64,000 nucleotides of DNA, taken from Microlunatus speluncae (GTDB lineage Bacteria > Actinomycetota > Actinomycetes > Propionibacteriales > Propionibacteriaceae). The position numbers and the translations under genes were made by a program. The notes beneath the pieces are model-generated. The model saw nothing but the letters and a program-made list of their open reading frames with translations. It had not been told where the DNA came from and did not search any database. The stretch spans positions 496,001 to 560,000 of the forward strand of contig NZ_VKCZ01000019.1 of the NCBI RefSeq assembly GCF_009299835.1. Direction: 5' to 3'. How positions within the stretch are numbered: position 1 is the stretch's first letter; each line of letters opens with the position of its first letter. Positions 25,358 through 33,486 of this stretch are shown piece by piece.

Positions 25358-25872
25358 TACTCCGTCACCCCCATCTCCTCCAGTGCCAACCGCAGGGCCC
25401 GTAACGCGTAGTGCAACCTCGACTTCACCGTGCCCTCCGGGATGCCGATGTGTCGCGCCGCCTCGGCGACCGAGTGTCCACGGTAATGACACTCCAGGAC
25501 GACCTCGCGGTGTTGCGACGACAACCGCTCCAGCGCCTCGGCCAGGCTGAAGACGAGCATGGCCTGCTCGGCCTCGTCGTGGTCGGGCGCATAGCGGCCG
25601 GCCGGCGGCAACTCCGCGACCGGCACCTCGCTGCGCGCCCGGACGGTCCGCCACTCGTCGATCACGATCCGCCGCGCCACCGTGAACAACCAGGACCGCG
25701 CCGACTCGGCGTCCAGCACCTGAGGATTGCGCCAGGCCCGCAGCATCGTCTCCTGCACCACGTCCTCGGCCCGGGCCCGGTCGCCGCCGGTGAGCCGGAG
25801 CGCGTGCCACCACAGCGCGGTCGCATGATCATCATGCAGCCTGCGCATCAGTTCCGCCTGGCTGTCCGGCAC
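25357..25872 (-). CDS. ECF sigma factor, SigL-like
   Basis: A 171-aa extracytoplasmic-function sigma factor with only regions 2 and 4. Region 2 contains ALRLTGGDRARAEDVVQETM and SWLFTVARRIVIDEW. Region 4 contains EALERLSSQHREVV and HIGIPEGTVKSRLHYALRAL. It closely resembles SigL of M. tuberculosis in sequence and in its RslA-like partner. It lies between a small membrane protein gene (nine bases upstream) and the anti-sigma gene (overlapping), all on the minus strand. A TGAACT...CGTATG promoter candidate upstream of the operon suggests self-activation. Confidence 0.93.
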   Translation of the reverse strand: MPDSQAELMRRLHDDHATALWWHALRLTGGDRARAEDVVQETMLRAWRNPQVLDAESARSWLFTVARRIVIDEWRTVRARSEVPVAELPPAGRYAPDHDEAEQAMLVFSLAEALERLSSQHREVVLECHYRGHSVAEAARHIGIPEGTVKSRLHYALRALRLALEEMGVTE

Positions 25873-25880
25873 TCCTCACC

Positions 25881-26339
25881 TCACGTCGGCGCCGACTCTC
25901 CCCGTGCCCTCCGTGATCGTAACTGGGCGGCGAGCAGCACCACACCACCGAGCGCGGCGACGATCTCCGCGACCGCGGCCAGCACGGCCTGCGGATCCCA
26001 GGTCTGCTCCCGGACGCCGAACAGACCAACCGTCCGCGAGATCAGGTACGCGGCGAAGGTCGCCGCCCCGAATCCCGCGGCCAGGAAGGTCAGGAACCAG
26101 TGCCGCACGATCAGCATCCCGACGCCGATCAGCAGCCCGGCGACCACGTTGACCAGGAACAGCGGCCCGATCACCGGGATGTCGGCGAAGCTGTCCAGCC
26201 ACAGCACCAGATGGATGTCGGCGGACAGCAGCACGGCCGCGGCCACGATGCCGCGGAGCACCCGCGGCCCCTCGTCCCGTTCCACCGCTGTGGTCAGTGC
26301 GCCCTCCGACCGCTGATGGGTCGCCAACGACCGACTCAT
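25881..26339 (-). CDS. four-helix membrane protein in sigma operon
   Basis: A 152-aa integral membrane protein with four hydrophobic segments: GIVAAAVLLSADIHLVLWL, a segment from PVIGPLFLVN, FLTFLAAGFGAATFAAYLI and AVLAAVAEIVAALGGVVLL. I know no function for such proteins. ATG 26339 is chosen because GGAGGTAGAG precedes it at the right distance; longer frames have no ribosome site. As first gene of the operon with the SigL-like factor and its anti-sigma, it may be part of the signal path or a target. It ends nine bases before the sigma start. Confidence 0.8.
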   Translation of the reverse strand: MSRSLATHQRSEGALTTAVERDEGPRVLRGIVAAAVLLSADIHLVLWLDSFADIPVIGPLFLVNVVAGLLIGVGMLIVRHWFLTFLAAGFGAATFAAYLISRTVGLFGVREQTWDPQAVLAAVAEIVAALGGVVLLAAQLRSRRARGESAPT

Positions 26340-26406
26340 CTCTACCTCCTGTCGACGTACGCGCCCTGAGGCTCTCGACGGGCACCCCGCGCACGTCCTG
26401 ACCATG

Positions 26407-26434
26407 CATACGGAGCCGACCGGCCATCAGTTCA
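26407..26434 (-). promoter_or_regulatory. candidate ECF promoter of the sigma operon
   Basis: On the minus strand TGAACT (26429-26434) and CGTATG (26407-26412) are 16 bp apart. SigL of M. tuberculosis is reported to use TGAACC and CGT-type boxes. The predicted start is about 60 bases before the first gene. This would allow autoregulation. Confidence 0.45.
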
Positions 26435-26542
26435 CCTTGATCCGAACCAATCCGCCGACGATCCGGTCCAGCGAGCCGTTCCCGACAGAATCCGAGCTCA
26501 TCGTGCGTGGTCGGTGCCGGGCGACCGGTGGATCATGCAGGC

Positions 26543-27922
26543 ATGGAGAACACACACTTCGACCTGCTGGTGATCGGGTTCGGGAAGGGTGGAAAGACGC
26601 TGGCGGCGAGCCTGGGTCGGCTGGGCCGGCGGGTGGCGATGGTGGAGCAGTCGGCGGCGATGTACGGCGGGACCTGCATCAACATCGGTTGCGTGCCGAC
26701 CAAGGCGCTGGTGCATCACGCGGAGCGGCGGCCGGGCCGGGGCGATCCGGGGGAGTGGCATCGTACGGCGGTCGAGGAGACGCGGGAACTGACGACAATG
26801 CTGCGGGCCAATAACCTTGCCATGCTCGACACCCTCGATTCGGTCGTGGTGATCACCGGCCGGGCGACGTTCCTGGACTCCCAGACGGTGCGGGTCACAG
26901 CCGGGGTGGATGTGCTCGACCTCACGGCCGACACGATCGTGATCAACACCGGTGCGGTGCCGGTGATCCCGGACGTGCCGGGTCTTCGGACCAGTGATCA
27001 CGTGCTGACCAGCACCGAGCTGATCGAGATCGATCATCTGCCCGAAAGGTTGGTGATCATGGGCGGAGGCTACGTCGGGACGGAGTTCGCGTCGATCTAC
27101 GCCCAGTTCGGCAGTGCGGTCACCGTGCTCGACCCCGCCCCACGGATCATGCCGCACGAGGACGAGGACGTCACCGCGGCCGTCACCGCCATCCTGCGCG
27201 GCGCGGGCGTCGAGTTCGTGGCCGGCGCCCGGGCCACCGGGGTGCGCGATCTCGACAACGCGGTGGAGATCAGCTACGAGGCCGGCGGGGCGACGCACAC
27301 CATCGCCGCCGACGACGTGCTGGTCGCGACCGGCCGGCGGCCCGCCACCGAGGGCCTCGGTCTTGATCAAGCCGGCGTCCGCACCACCCCCAGGGGCGCG
27401 GTCCAGGTGGACGAGTTCCTGCGCACCAGTCAGCCGCACATCTACGCGATCGGCGACGTCAACGGCGGCCCACAGTTCACCTACATCTCCCTCGACGACT
27501 TCAGGATCGTCGCCGGTCAGCTCACCGGCCGAGGCGAGCGATCGACTGCGGACCGGCGGTTCGTGCCGTACACGGTGTTCACCAGCCCGGCGCTCTCCCG
27601 AGTCGGCCTCACCGAGCGGGATGCCCGCGACGGCGGTCTGGCGATCGACGTGTACGAGAAGGCGGTCGCCGACATCGCGGCCATGCCACGGGCCAAGATC
27701 GTCGGCGAGACCCGAGGACTGATGAAGTTCGTCGTCGACCGCGAGACCGACCTGCTGCTCGGCGCGACCCTGCTCAGCGTGGACTCGCAGGAGCTGATCA
27801 ACACGGTCGCGCTGGCGATGCGGCACGGGGTGACCGCGAGCGAGTTGTGCGACTCGATCTACACCCACCCCTCCTCCACGGAGGCGTTCAACGAGGTGCT
27901 GGCGTCTTCCCCCGTCCGCTGA
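26543..27922 (+). CDS. pyridine nucleotide-disulfide oxidoreductase, RclA/MerA-like
   Basis: A 459-aa class I flavoprotein disulfide reductase. An FAD motif (IGFGKGGKTLA) opens the protein, followed by the redox pair GGTCINIGCVPTKAL, an NAD(P) motif (MGGGYVGTEFA), the second FAD motif (IYAIGDVNGG) and the C-terminal dimer domain with HPSSTEAFNE. The glycine-poor first motif and the lack of extra metal-binding Cys fit RclA-like enzymes better than mercuric reductase or lipoamide dehydrogenase. A role in oxidative or reactive-chlorine defence is a guess, though the redox-type sigma module is divergent from it. ATG 26543 fits the family N-terminus. Confidence 0.85.
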   Translation: MENTHFDLLVIGFGKGGKTLAASLGRLGRRVAMVEQSAAMYGGTCINIGCVPTKALVHHAERRPGRGDPGEWHRTAVEETRELTTMLRANNLAMLDTLDSVVVITGRATFLDSQTVRVTAGVDVLDLTADTIVINTGAVPVIPDVPGLRTSDHVLTSTELIEIDHLPERLVIMGGGYVGTEFASIYAQFGSAVTVLDPAPRIMPHEDEDVTAAVTAILRGAGVEFVAGARATGVRDLDNAVEISYEAGGATHTIAADDVLVATGRRPATEGLGLDQAGVRTTPRGAVQVDEFLRTSQPHIYAIGDVNGGPQFTYISLDDFRIVAGQLTGRGERSTADRRFVPYTVFTSPALSRVGLTERDARDGGLAIDVYEKAVADIAAMPRAKIVGETRGLMKFVVDRETDLLLGATLLSVDSQELINTVALAMRHGVTASELCDSIYTHPSSTEAFNEVLASSPVR

Positions 27923-28009
27923 TCACCCACGGCGCCCCTGAACTCGGCGCCGCCGACCGCGGTGAACGGTCGCTAAGGTACTGGCGAAGGTTCCGGTGAG
28001 GGGAGGGCG

Positions 28010-28483
28010 ATGGTCACGCGAGCCGAGCGCAACGCGACCGATCCCGATCTCGGCGTGCTGGCGGGCCGGCTGCTCTTCGCCGTGCAGCGGGAACTGTTCC
28101 GCACCCTGGCCGAGCAAGGGTTCGACGACCTGACCCACCGGCACGGCGCCGTGCTCGCCTACCTCGATGCCGAAGGCGTCCGGGCGACCGAGCTGTCCCG
28201 GCTCTCCGGTCAGCACAAGCAGATCATCGGCACCTTGATCGACGAGCTCGAAGTGCTCGGGTACGTCGAGCGGCGGCCGGACCCGAGTGATCGCCGCGCG
28301 AAGTTGGTCTGCCCCACCGAGCGCGGCCTGGCTCAGATGACGGCAGCCGATTCGATCATGGCCGCCATCCAGCGGCGACACTCCGACCGGCTCGGCGAAC
28401 GGGCCTACCGGCAGTTCAAGCGGCGGTTGATCGACGTCACCGAACACCAACGCCAGCACCTCGGCCCCGACGGCGACGGTTGA
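28010..28483 (+). CDS. MarR family transcriptional regulator
   Basis: A 157-aa winged-helix regulator. The recognition region GVRATELSRLSGQHKQIIGT and the wing LGYVERRPDPSDRRAKLV are typical of MarR, with helical dimerisation ends. It binds DNA as a dimer and usually releases it on binding small phenolic or oxidised ligands. Its targets are unclear; the reductase gene upstream and the hydrolase gene downstream are candidates. GAGGGGAGGG lies just before the ATG. Confidence 0.9.
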   Translation: MVTRAERNATDPDLGVLAGRLLFAVQRELFRTLAEQGFDDLTHRHGAVLAYLDAEGVRATELSRLSGQHKQIIGTLIDELEVLGYVERRPDPSDRRAKLVCPTERGLAQMTAADSIMAAIQRRHSDRLGERAYRQFKRRLIDVTEHQRQHLGPDGDG

Positions 28484-28608
28484 ACGGCGGCTGCACGTCG
28501 TAGCGCTCGGCCAGCACCTCGTTCACCGGCACCGGTGGTAGGTCGACCGTCGTGCTGCCGGGCCGACGCCACGCCTCGTCGAACACCGCTTCGTGATCTT
28601 GTGGCCGA

Positions 28609-29784
28609 TCATCGGCGGCCCGGGCCGGCCATGATCTGCTCGATCCAGGCGGTGACGGTCGGCCAGACCGAGTGTGCCGGCTGGGCGACGTCGAAGTGGG
28701 TGCCGCCGTCGACCTCGACGTAGCGCGCATCGCCGCCCGCCGCTTTGATCTTGTCCACATAGCGCCTGCTCCATTCGGCCGGTACGGCCTCGTCGGCGGT
28801 GCCGTGGACAGCGAGCACCGGCACTCCGGGCCCGGGAACCTCGAGCGGCGACGCCCACCCGTACCGCTGCGGCTGCTCGGCGAACCGTCCGCCGAGCAGG
28901 AGGTTGAGGATCCCGTCGCCGACCGCCGCGGACACCGCGGGCCAGGCGTCCGGCCGCGCCGGTTCCGGTGCGTCCTTCGGTGGCTCGGCATCCGGATCGG
29001 CCAGGACGACACCGAAGCCGGCCGCGTCGGCGGCCACCAGATCGAGCGGGCTGCCGAGTGACACCAGGCCGACCGGAATGATCTTGGGATCGGCGCCGGG
29101 CGCTTCGGCCGGCAGCGATCCGCGGTGCGCGGCCCAGGCGGCCAGGTGCCCGCCGGCCGAGTGGCCGAGCAGCACGACCCGGCTCAGGTCGAGGGCCGGA
29201 TCCAGTCCGGCCAGGGCGTCGATCGCGGCGGCGAGGTCGCTGAACGTGCCGGGCCAGCCGCCGCCGGGCTCGCCGACCCGGCGGTATTCGACGTTCCACA
29301 CCGCATAGCCGCGGCCGACCAGGTCGTCGACGACGTCGGTGATCTGGCGCCGGTCCCACATGGCCGTCCAGTAGCCGCCGTGCACGACGACCACGACCGG
29401 GAACGGCCCGGCCCCGTCGGGCAGATACAGCTCGCCGACCTGCGACGGCTCGGTGCCGTAGGCGATCGTACGGACTCGGCGCCCGGCCTCCTCGGCGTCG
29501 TCGTACCGGACCCCGCGCCGGGCGTCGACCAGCCCGTCGATGGTGCCGAAGAAGGCCGCGATCCCCGGGGTGTTCGCGCCCTTGAGCTTCGACTCGTCCC
29601 AGGCGGCGTCGTCGGTCCACTCGACGACATCGAGCCAAGTCGTCTCGTCCAGCCGGACCAGCCGGGCGGACAGGAAGCCGCGCCGGTCGGCCCGGAAGTC
29701 GGCGACCATGCCGGCCCGGGCGTCGAGCATCCCCCGAGTCCGCTCGGGGGACACGGTGAAGGTGGTCAGTTCGATCACGGCCAT
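28609..29784 (-). CDS. alpha/beta hydrolase with N-terminal ABM-like domain
   Basis: A 391-aa two-domain protein. Residues about 1-95 resemble the dimeric ferredoxin-like fold of antibiotic-biosynthesis-monooxygenase (ABM) proteins: VIELTTFTVSPE at the start and TTWLDVVEWTD in a later strand. Residues about 105-391 form a hydrolase like carbohydrate esterases and kynurenine formamidases: VVVVHGGYW, GHSAGGHLAAW with the Ser, VHGTADEAVP with Asp and GGTHFDV with His. The fusion is uncommon to my knowledge. The substrate is unknown. It is convergent with marR, 125 bp apart. Confidence 0.8.
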   Translation of the reverse strand: MAVIELTTFTVSPERTRGMLDARAGMVADFRADRRGFLSARLVRLDETTWLDVVEWTDDAAWDESKLKGANTPGIAAFFGTIDGLVDARRGVRYDDAEEAGRRVRTIAYGTEPSQVGELYLPDGAGPFPVVVVVHGGYWTAMWDRRQITDVVDDLVGRGYAVWNVEYRRVGEPGGGWPGTFSDLAAAIDALAGLDPALDLSRVVLLGHSAGGHLAAWAAHRGSLPAEAPGADPKIIPVGLVSLGSPLDLVAADAAGFGVVLADPDAEPPKDAPEPARPDAWPAVSAAVGDGILNLLLGGRFAEQPQRYGWASPLEVPGPGVPVLAVHGTADEAVPAEWSRRYVDKIKAAGGDARYVEVDGGTHFDVAQPAHSVWPTVTAWIEQIMAGPGRR

Positions 29785-29813
29785 CGCTGGATTTCCTTTG
29801 CTACTTGGACTCG

Positions 29814-30010
29814 TCAGGATCGGGTTGAGACCGGCGTGATCGCCTGGATCTCGAGGGTCAGGTCGGTCGCATCGCTGATCAACAACGGTCCGCCCGTTTG
29901 GCCACGTTGCCGATCACTCCGAACGCCTGCCGGGACACCCGGGTGGAGAACATGATCGTGGAGTGCACCGGGTCGATCTCGTAGCGGCCGGGCATGATGT
30001 CGAAGCTCAC
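29814..30010 (-). pseudogene. decayed yceI-like gene
   Basis: Read from GTG 30010 on the minus strand, the first residues (MPGRYEIDPVHSTIMFSTR) match the N-terminus of YceI family lipid-binding proteins. After about 35 codons the match stops. A different frame then gives GPLLISDATDLTLEIQAI and a TGA at 29814-29816, which fits the YceI C-terminal strand. The middle of the barrel (over 100 residues) is missing and the two ends are out of frame. This is an internal deletion plus frame loss, so no functional YceI can be made. Confidence 0.65.
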
Positions 30011-30162
30011 GTCGTCAGATCCTCGGCGTGGTAGGGAATTGGTCGGGTCGGGCCCGTCGCGGAGTCGGGTCCCAGCCTTTCGGTGGGTCAGGTGGGTGTC
30101 CAGGCGGGAGCGGCTCACATTCGGCCGAGATCGGCTCAGGGTCGGCGGATATGGTCAGGGTT

Positions 30163-30184
30163 TATGATAGTCACGATTAGTGAC
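30163..30184 (+). promoter_or_regulatory. -10 box and palindromic operator before LLM gene
   Basis: TATGAT (30163-30168) is followed at once by GTCAC-GATTA-GTGAC (30170-30184), a perfect 5-5 palindrome with a 5-base spacer, sitting at the predicted transcription start. The ribosome site follows. It is a candidate repressor site for the LLM-AraC operon. Confidence 0.5.
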
Positions 30185-30199
30185 GATCAAAGGAGCATT

Positions 30200-31108
30200 G
30201 TGCGCGACGAGCTGAGATTCGGTGTGTCCCTGGTGCCGACGACCGACGTGACCGCCAACCGGGCCTTCGCGGCGGCCGCCGACGACGGCGGGCTGGACCT
30301 GATCGGTATCCAAGATCATCCGTACGTGTCGGACTACCTGGACACGTTCGTCGTCGCCGGCGACGTGCTCGCCCGAACCCGCCGGATCAGCGTCTTCCCG
30401 GACGTCGCCAACCTCCCGCTGCGGCCGCCGGCCGTGCTGGCCAAGACGGCCGCAGCCCTCGACCTCAGCTCCGGCGGTCGGTTCGAGCTGGCGTTGGGCG
30501 CCGGCGGCTACTGGGATGCGATCACCCGGATGGGGGTGCCACGCCGCACGCCGGGGCAGGCCAACGCGGCGCTCGGTGAGGCGATCGCCCTGATCCGCGC
30601 CTTATGGGCGGAGGACTCGCGCCCGGTCCGCCTTGCCGGTGATCACTACTCCGTGGCCGGCCTCACCCCGGGGCCGGCGCCGGCCCACCCGATCGAGATC
30701 TGGACCGGTGCCCAGGGGCCGAAGGCGCTGGCCCTCACCGGTGCCGTCGCCGACGGTTGGGCGGCGCCGATCCCCAGCTATCTGCCGTACGAGAAGTGGG
30801 GCGAGGCCAACCGGCTGATCGACGAGGCGGCGACGGCGGCCGGTCGCGACCTCGGCTCGGTGCGCCGGATCGCCCAGGTGGTCGGCACGATCACCGCCGC
30901 ACCGGGCTGGCCGAGCCTCGACCGGGGCGCCGAGCCCGTCCGCGGAACAGTCACCCAGTGGGCCGACGCGCTGACCCGGCTGGCCACCGACCACCAGTTC
31001 ACCGGCTTCGTGTTCTGGCCGGAGCGGCAATCGGTCGACCAGGTGACCGCCTTCGCCGCCGAGGTGGTGCCCGAGGTCCGGCGCCGGCTGGGTGAGATCG
31101 CGCGCTGA
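30200..31108 (+). CDS. LLM class (F420/FMN-dependent) oxidoreductase
   Basis: A 302-aa luciferase-like monooxygenase-family protein with a TIM-barrel fold. Landmarks: DLIGIQDHPYVSDYLDTFV, SSGGRFELALGAGGYWDA and PIEIWTGAQGPKALALTG, the last lining the cofactor site. Many actinobacterial members use F420H2. The substrate is unknown. GTG 30200 is chosen because AGGAG lies five bases upstream; an ATG at 30164 would overlap the -10 and operator region. The stop overlaps the AraC gene start (TGATG), so enzyme and regulator form one operon. Confidence 0.87.
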   Translation: MRDELRFGVSLVPTTDVTANRAFAAAADDGGLDLIGIQDHPYVSDYLDTFVVAGDVLARTRRISVFPDVANLPLRPPAVLAKTAAALDLSSGGRFELALGAGGYWDAITRMGVPRRTPGQANAALGEAIALIRALWAEDSRPVRLAGDHYSVAGLTPGPAPAHPIEIWTGAQGPKALALTGAVADGWAAPIPSYLPYEKWGEANRLIDEAATAAGRDLGSVRRIAQVVGTITAAPGWPSLDRGAEPVRGTVTQWADALTRLATDHQFTGFVFWPERQSVDQVTAFAAEVVPEVRRRLGEIAR

Positions 31109-32004
31109 TGGATCAGCTGAGCAAGATCATCCGGCTGGCCCGGCTCGAGGGTGTCGTCGACGTACGCTGCCTGCTGGCCGGGAGCTTCGAGTCGCACCAT
31201 CCGGCGGCCGTCTCGGGAGAGGTGCCGTTCCATCTCGTGCTGGAGGGGCGCTGCCGGATTACCACCGGCGGCCGGACCGTGGACCTGGCGCCCGGGGACC
31301 TGGTGCTGCTCCCGCACGGCGAAGCCCACCGGGTGACGGCTGCCGGCGATCTCGGACGGCCGATGACCGAGCGGGCCGGCGAGAGCTTCGCGACCAGGCG
31401 TTCGGTTGGGGCGGGCCCGGAGCTCGACCTGTTCTGCGGCCACTATCGCCACCAGGGAGCTGCGGGTGCGCTGATGTTTCGGCTGCTGCCGCCGTTGCTG
31501 CACGTGTCGCTGGACCGGGCCGCGCTGACGCTGGCCGAGGTGCTGCGCGACGAGGCTCAGCGGGACGGTCCCGGCACCGGAGCCATCGTGGCCGGCGTGC
31601 TCGATGCCGTGCTGGCGATGGCGCTGCGCAGCCGGCCCGAGCAGCGGCTCGGCACCCCGGCGCTGTGGACCGCGATGGGGGACGACGTCCTGGGCCGGGT
31701 CATCGCCGGGGTGGTCGAGCGCCCGGCCGAGCCGTGGACCACCGTCCGACTGGCCGCCGCGGCTGCGATGTCCCGCGCCACCTTCAACCGGCGCTTCACC
31801 GCGCGGACCGGCACCACCGTTGCGACCCTCTTGACCGCGATCCGGATGATGAACTCGGCCGACCTGCTGACCAGCACCGACCTCTCGGTCGACCGGGTGG
31901 CCAACGAGGTGGGCTACCGCTCCGGGTCGGCGTTCGGCCAGGCCTTCAAGGCGGCACTAGGCACGTCACCGGCCCGGTACCGCCGGGTGATGTCGCAAAT
32001 GTGA
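31108..32004 (+). CDS. AraC family transcriptional regulator (cupin type)
   Basis: A 298-aa regulator. Residues about 10-190 form an N-terminal cupin sensor (FHLVLEGRCRITTGGRTV, PGDLVLLPHGEAHRV). Residues about 200-298 carry the two helix-turn-helix motifs of AraC proteins: WTTVRLAAAAAMSRATFNRR and LSVDRVANEVGYRSGSAFGQ, then GTSPARYRR. It probably controls the co-transcribed oxidoreductase. Its last codons and stop lie inside the left arm of an inverted repeat (31991-32068), so the palindrome has become part of the coding end. Confidence 0.9.
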   Translation: MDQLSKIIRLARLEGVVDVRCLLAGSFESHHPAAVSGEVPFHLVLEGRCRITTGGRTVDLAPGDLVLLPHGEAHRVTAAGDLGRPMTERAGESFATRRSVGAGPELDLFCGHYRHQGAAGALMFRLLPPLLHVSLDRAALTLAEVLRDEAQRDGPGTGAIVAGVLDAVLAMALRSRPEQRLGTPALWTAMGDDVLGRVIAGVVERPAEPWTTVRLAAAAAMSRATFNRRFTARTGTTVATLLTAIRMMNSADLLTSTDLSVDRVANEVGYRSGSAFGQAFKAALGTSPARYRRVMSQM

Positions 32005-32068
32005 CGCTCGTTGAGCCTTCCACCGTTGGAAAGGGCTGTTCGGCCCAACGAGTGTCACATCTGCGACA
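31991..32068. repeat. long inverted repeat, TGTCGCA class, copy 1
   Basis: Arms 31991-32013 and 32046-32068 pair over 23 bases with two mismatches and begin TGTCGCARATGTGAC. An inner hairpin (AGCCTTCCA...TTGGAAAGGGCT) fills the loop. The left arm holds the AraC stop codon. It may terminate the operon. Its outer arm resembles that of the repeat at 58944-59022. Confidence 0.8.
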
Positions 32069-32070
32069 CC

Positions 32071-32076
32071 TAGACT
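32071..32076 (+). promoter_or_regulatory. -10 box for leaderless capA-like transcript
   Basis: TAGACT lies six bases before the ATG at 32083 with no Shine-Dalgarno sequence, giving the leaderless pattern seen repeatedly in this window. Confidence 0.5.
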
Positions 32077-32082
32077 CGGTGA

Positions 32083-33486
32083 ATGAGGCGGACCTGGCTC
32101 GCCGCGGGGTTGCTGCTCGTCGGCTGCACTGCTCCCGCTGCGCTGCCGACGACGTCGCCGCCGACCACCCCGGCCGGCACCGGCCCGGCGACGTCGTCGG
32201 CCGGAACTCCGAGCCGGTCGCCGACGCCGAGCTCCACTCCGCCGAAGCATCGGATGCCGGTGGCGCTGGCCGTACACGCCACCCATCCGGTGCTCGACGT
32301 GACGGCCGCGGCGGCCCGGGCGATAGTGGCGGACGCGACCGGGCCGGTGATCATCGAGGGCATGCGGTTCACCGCGGTCGGTGCTGATCTTGATCGGGTC
32401 CGAGGCAGCCGGTCGGTGATCGCGGCGGTGCCGGCCGGCGAGGTCGACGAGACGGTACGGGTGCTCACCGTTGACGGCCGGCATCCGTTACGCGACGTCG
32501 AAAGCTACCCGCTGACCGCCGATTCTGACCGTCCGGTCGGGGAGGTCACGACGATCACCATCGCCGGCGACATCATGCTGACCCGGCGGGTCGGGCAGGC
32601 CCACCGGGACGACCCGGCCGCGCCGCTGCGACCGTACGCGAAACGGTTGGCGGCGGCCGAGATCACCGTGGGCAATCTCGAATCGACGCTGTCCACCGAC
32701 GGCGAACCGACCCAGGGCGGCGACTCCTTCGGTGCCGATCCGGAGATCCTCGCCGGGCTGGAGGTGGCCGGCTTCGACCTGGTTTCGCTGGCCAACAACC
32801 ACGTCGGCGATTACGGTCGTGCCGCGATGTTGCAGACGTTCGCGGAGCTCGACGACTCCGACGTCGGCTGGTTCGGGGCCGGGCCGGACCTCGAACGGGC
32901 CCGGCAGCCCGCGGTGATCACCGACGGCAAGATCAAGATCGGGTTCGTCGGCACCGAGTCGATCGGCGAGACCCCGGCCGCCACCGGAAGCCGGCCGGGC
33001 ACCAACCGGTTGAACATGCCGCCCCGCACCGGGCCGCTGGACCGGGCCGCGCTGGACCGGATCAGCGGCGACCTCCGGCGGCTGGCCGAGCAGGTCGACC
33101 TGGTGATCGTCGTCCCGCACTGGGGCACCCAATACACGCACGTGCCGGAGCAGAGCCAGCGCCAGGCAGCCCGGGCGTTCGCCGAGGCCGGCGCCGACCT
33201 GGTGATCGGCGGCCATCCACACTGGGTGCAGGGCTGGGAGAGGTTCGGCGACACCACGGTGGTGCATTCGCTCGGCAACTTCGTCTTCGACATGGACTTC
33301 CAGACCAAGACGCGGGACGGGATCCTGGTCGAGATCGTCGCCTGGGACGGCGAAGTGAAGGCGGTGGAGCCTGTGCCGTACCGGATCGATGACGCGTTCA
33401 CGCCCCGCCCGGCGAGTCAGAGCCGGGCCGCGTCGATCCTGGCCGACATCGCCGAGCACAGCCGCGGGCCCTTCGCCCTACCATGA
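32083..33486 (+). CDS. CapA family metallophosphatase-like lipoprotein
   Basis: A 467-aa exported protein. The N-terminus has a lipobox (LLLVGC at about 10-15) and a Thr/Ser/Pro linker to about residue 60. The CapA/PgsA-type calcineurin-like domain spans about 160-430: GDIMLTRRV, VGNLESTL, SLANNHVGDYG, VVPHWGTQY and GGHPHWVQG supply the usual metal-ligand Asp, Asn and His residues. The family takes part in poly-gamma-glutamate or capsule metabolism in some bacteria, but no cap/pgs synthase genes are nearby, so the role here is open. It meets the M28 gene stop-to-stop without a gap. Confidence 0.88.
   Translation: MRRTWLAAGLLLVGCTAPAALPTTSPPTTPAGTGPATSSAGTPSRSPTPSSTPPKHRMPVALAVHATHPVLDVTAAAARAIVADATGPVIIEGMRFTAVGADLDRVRGSRSVIAAVPAGEVDETVRVLTVDGRHPLRDVESYPLTADSDRPVGEVTTITIAGDIMLTRRVGQAHRDDPAAPLRPYAKRLAAAEITVGNLESTLSTDGEPTQGGDSFGADPEILAGLEVAGFDLVSLANNHVGDYGRAAMLQTFAELDDSDVGWFGAGPDLERARQPAVITDGKIKIGFVGTESIGETPAATGSRPGTNRLNMPPRTGPLDRAALDRISGDLRRLAEQVDLVIVVPHWGTQYTHVPEQSQRQAARAFAEAGADLVIGGHPHWVQGWERFGDTTVVHSLGNFVFDMDFQTKTRDGILVEIVAWDGEVKAVEPVPYRIDDAFTPRPASQSRAASILADIAEHSRGPFALP

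Noticed and set aside
28484..28608. Protein-like minus-strand fragment (DHEAVFDEAW ... NEVLAERYDVQ) between marR and the hydrolase
   Set aside because: It looks somewhat like a decayed C-terminus, but I cannot name a family and it has no start or stop of its own, so I did not call a pseudogene.
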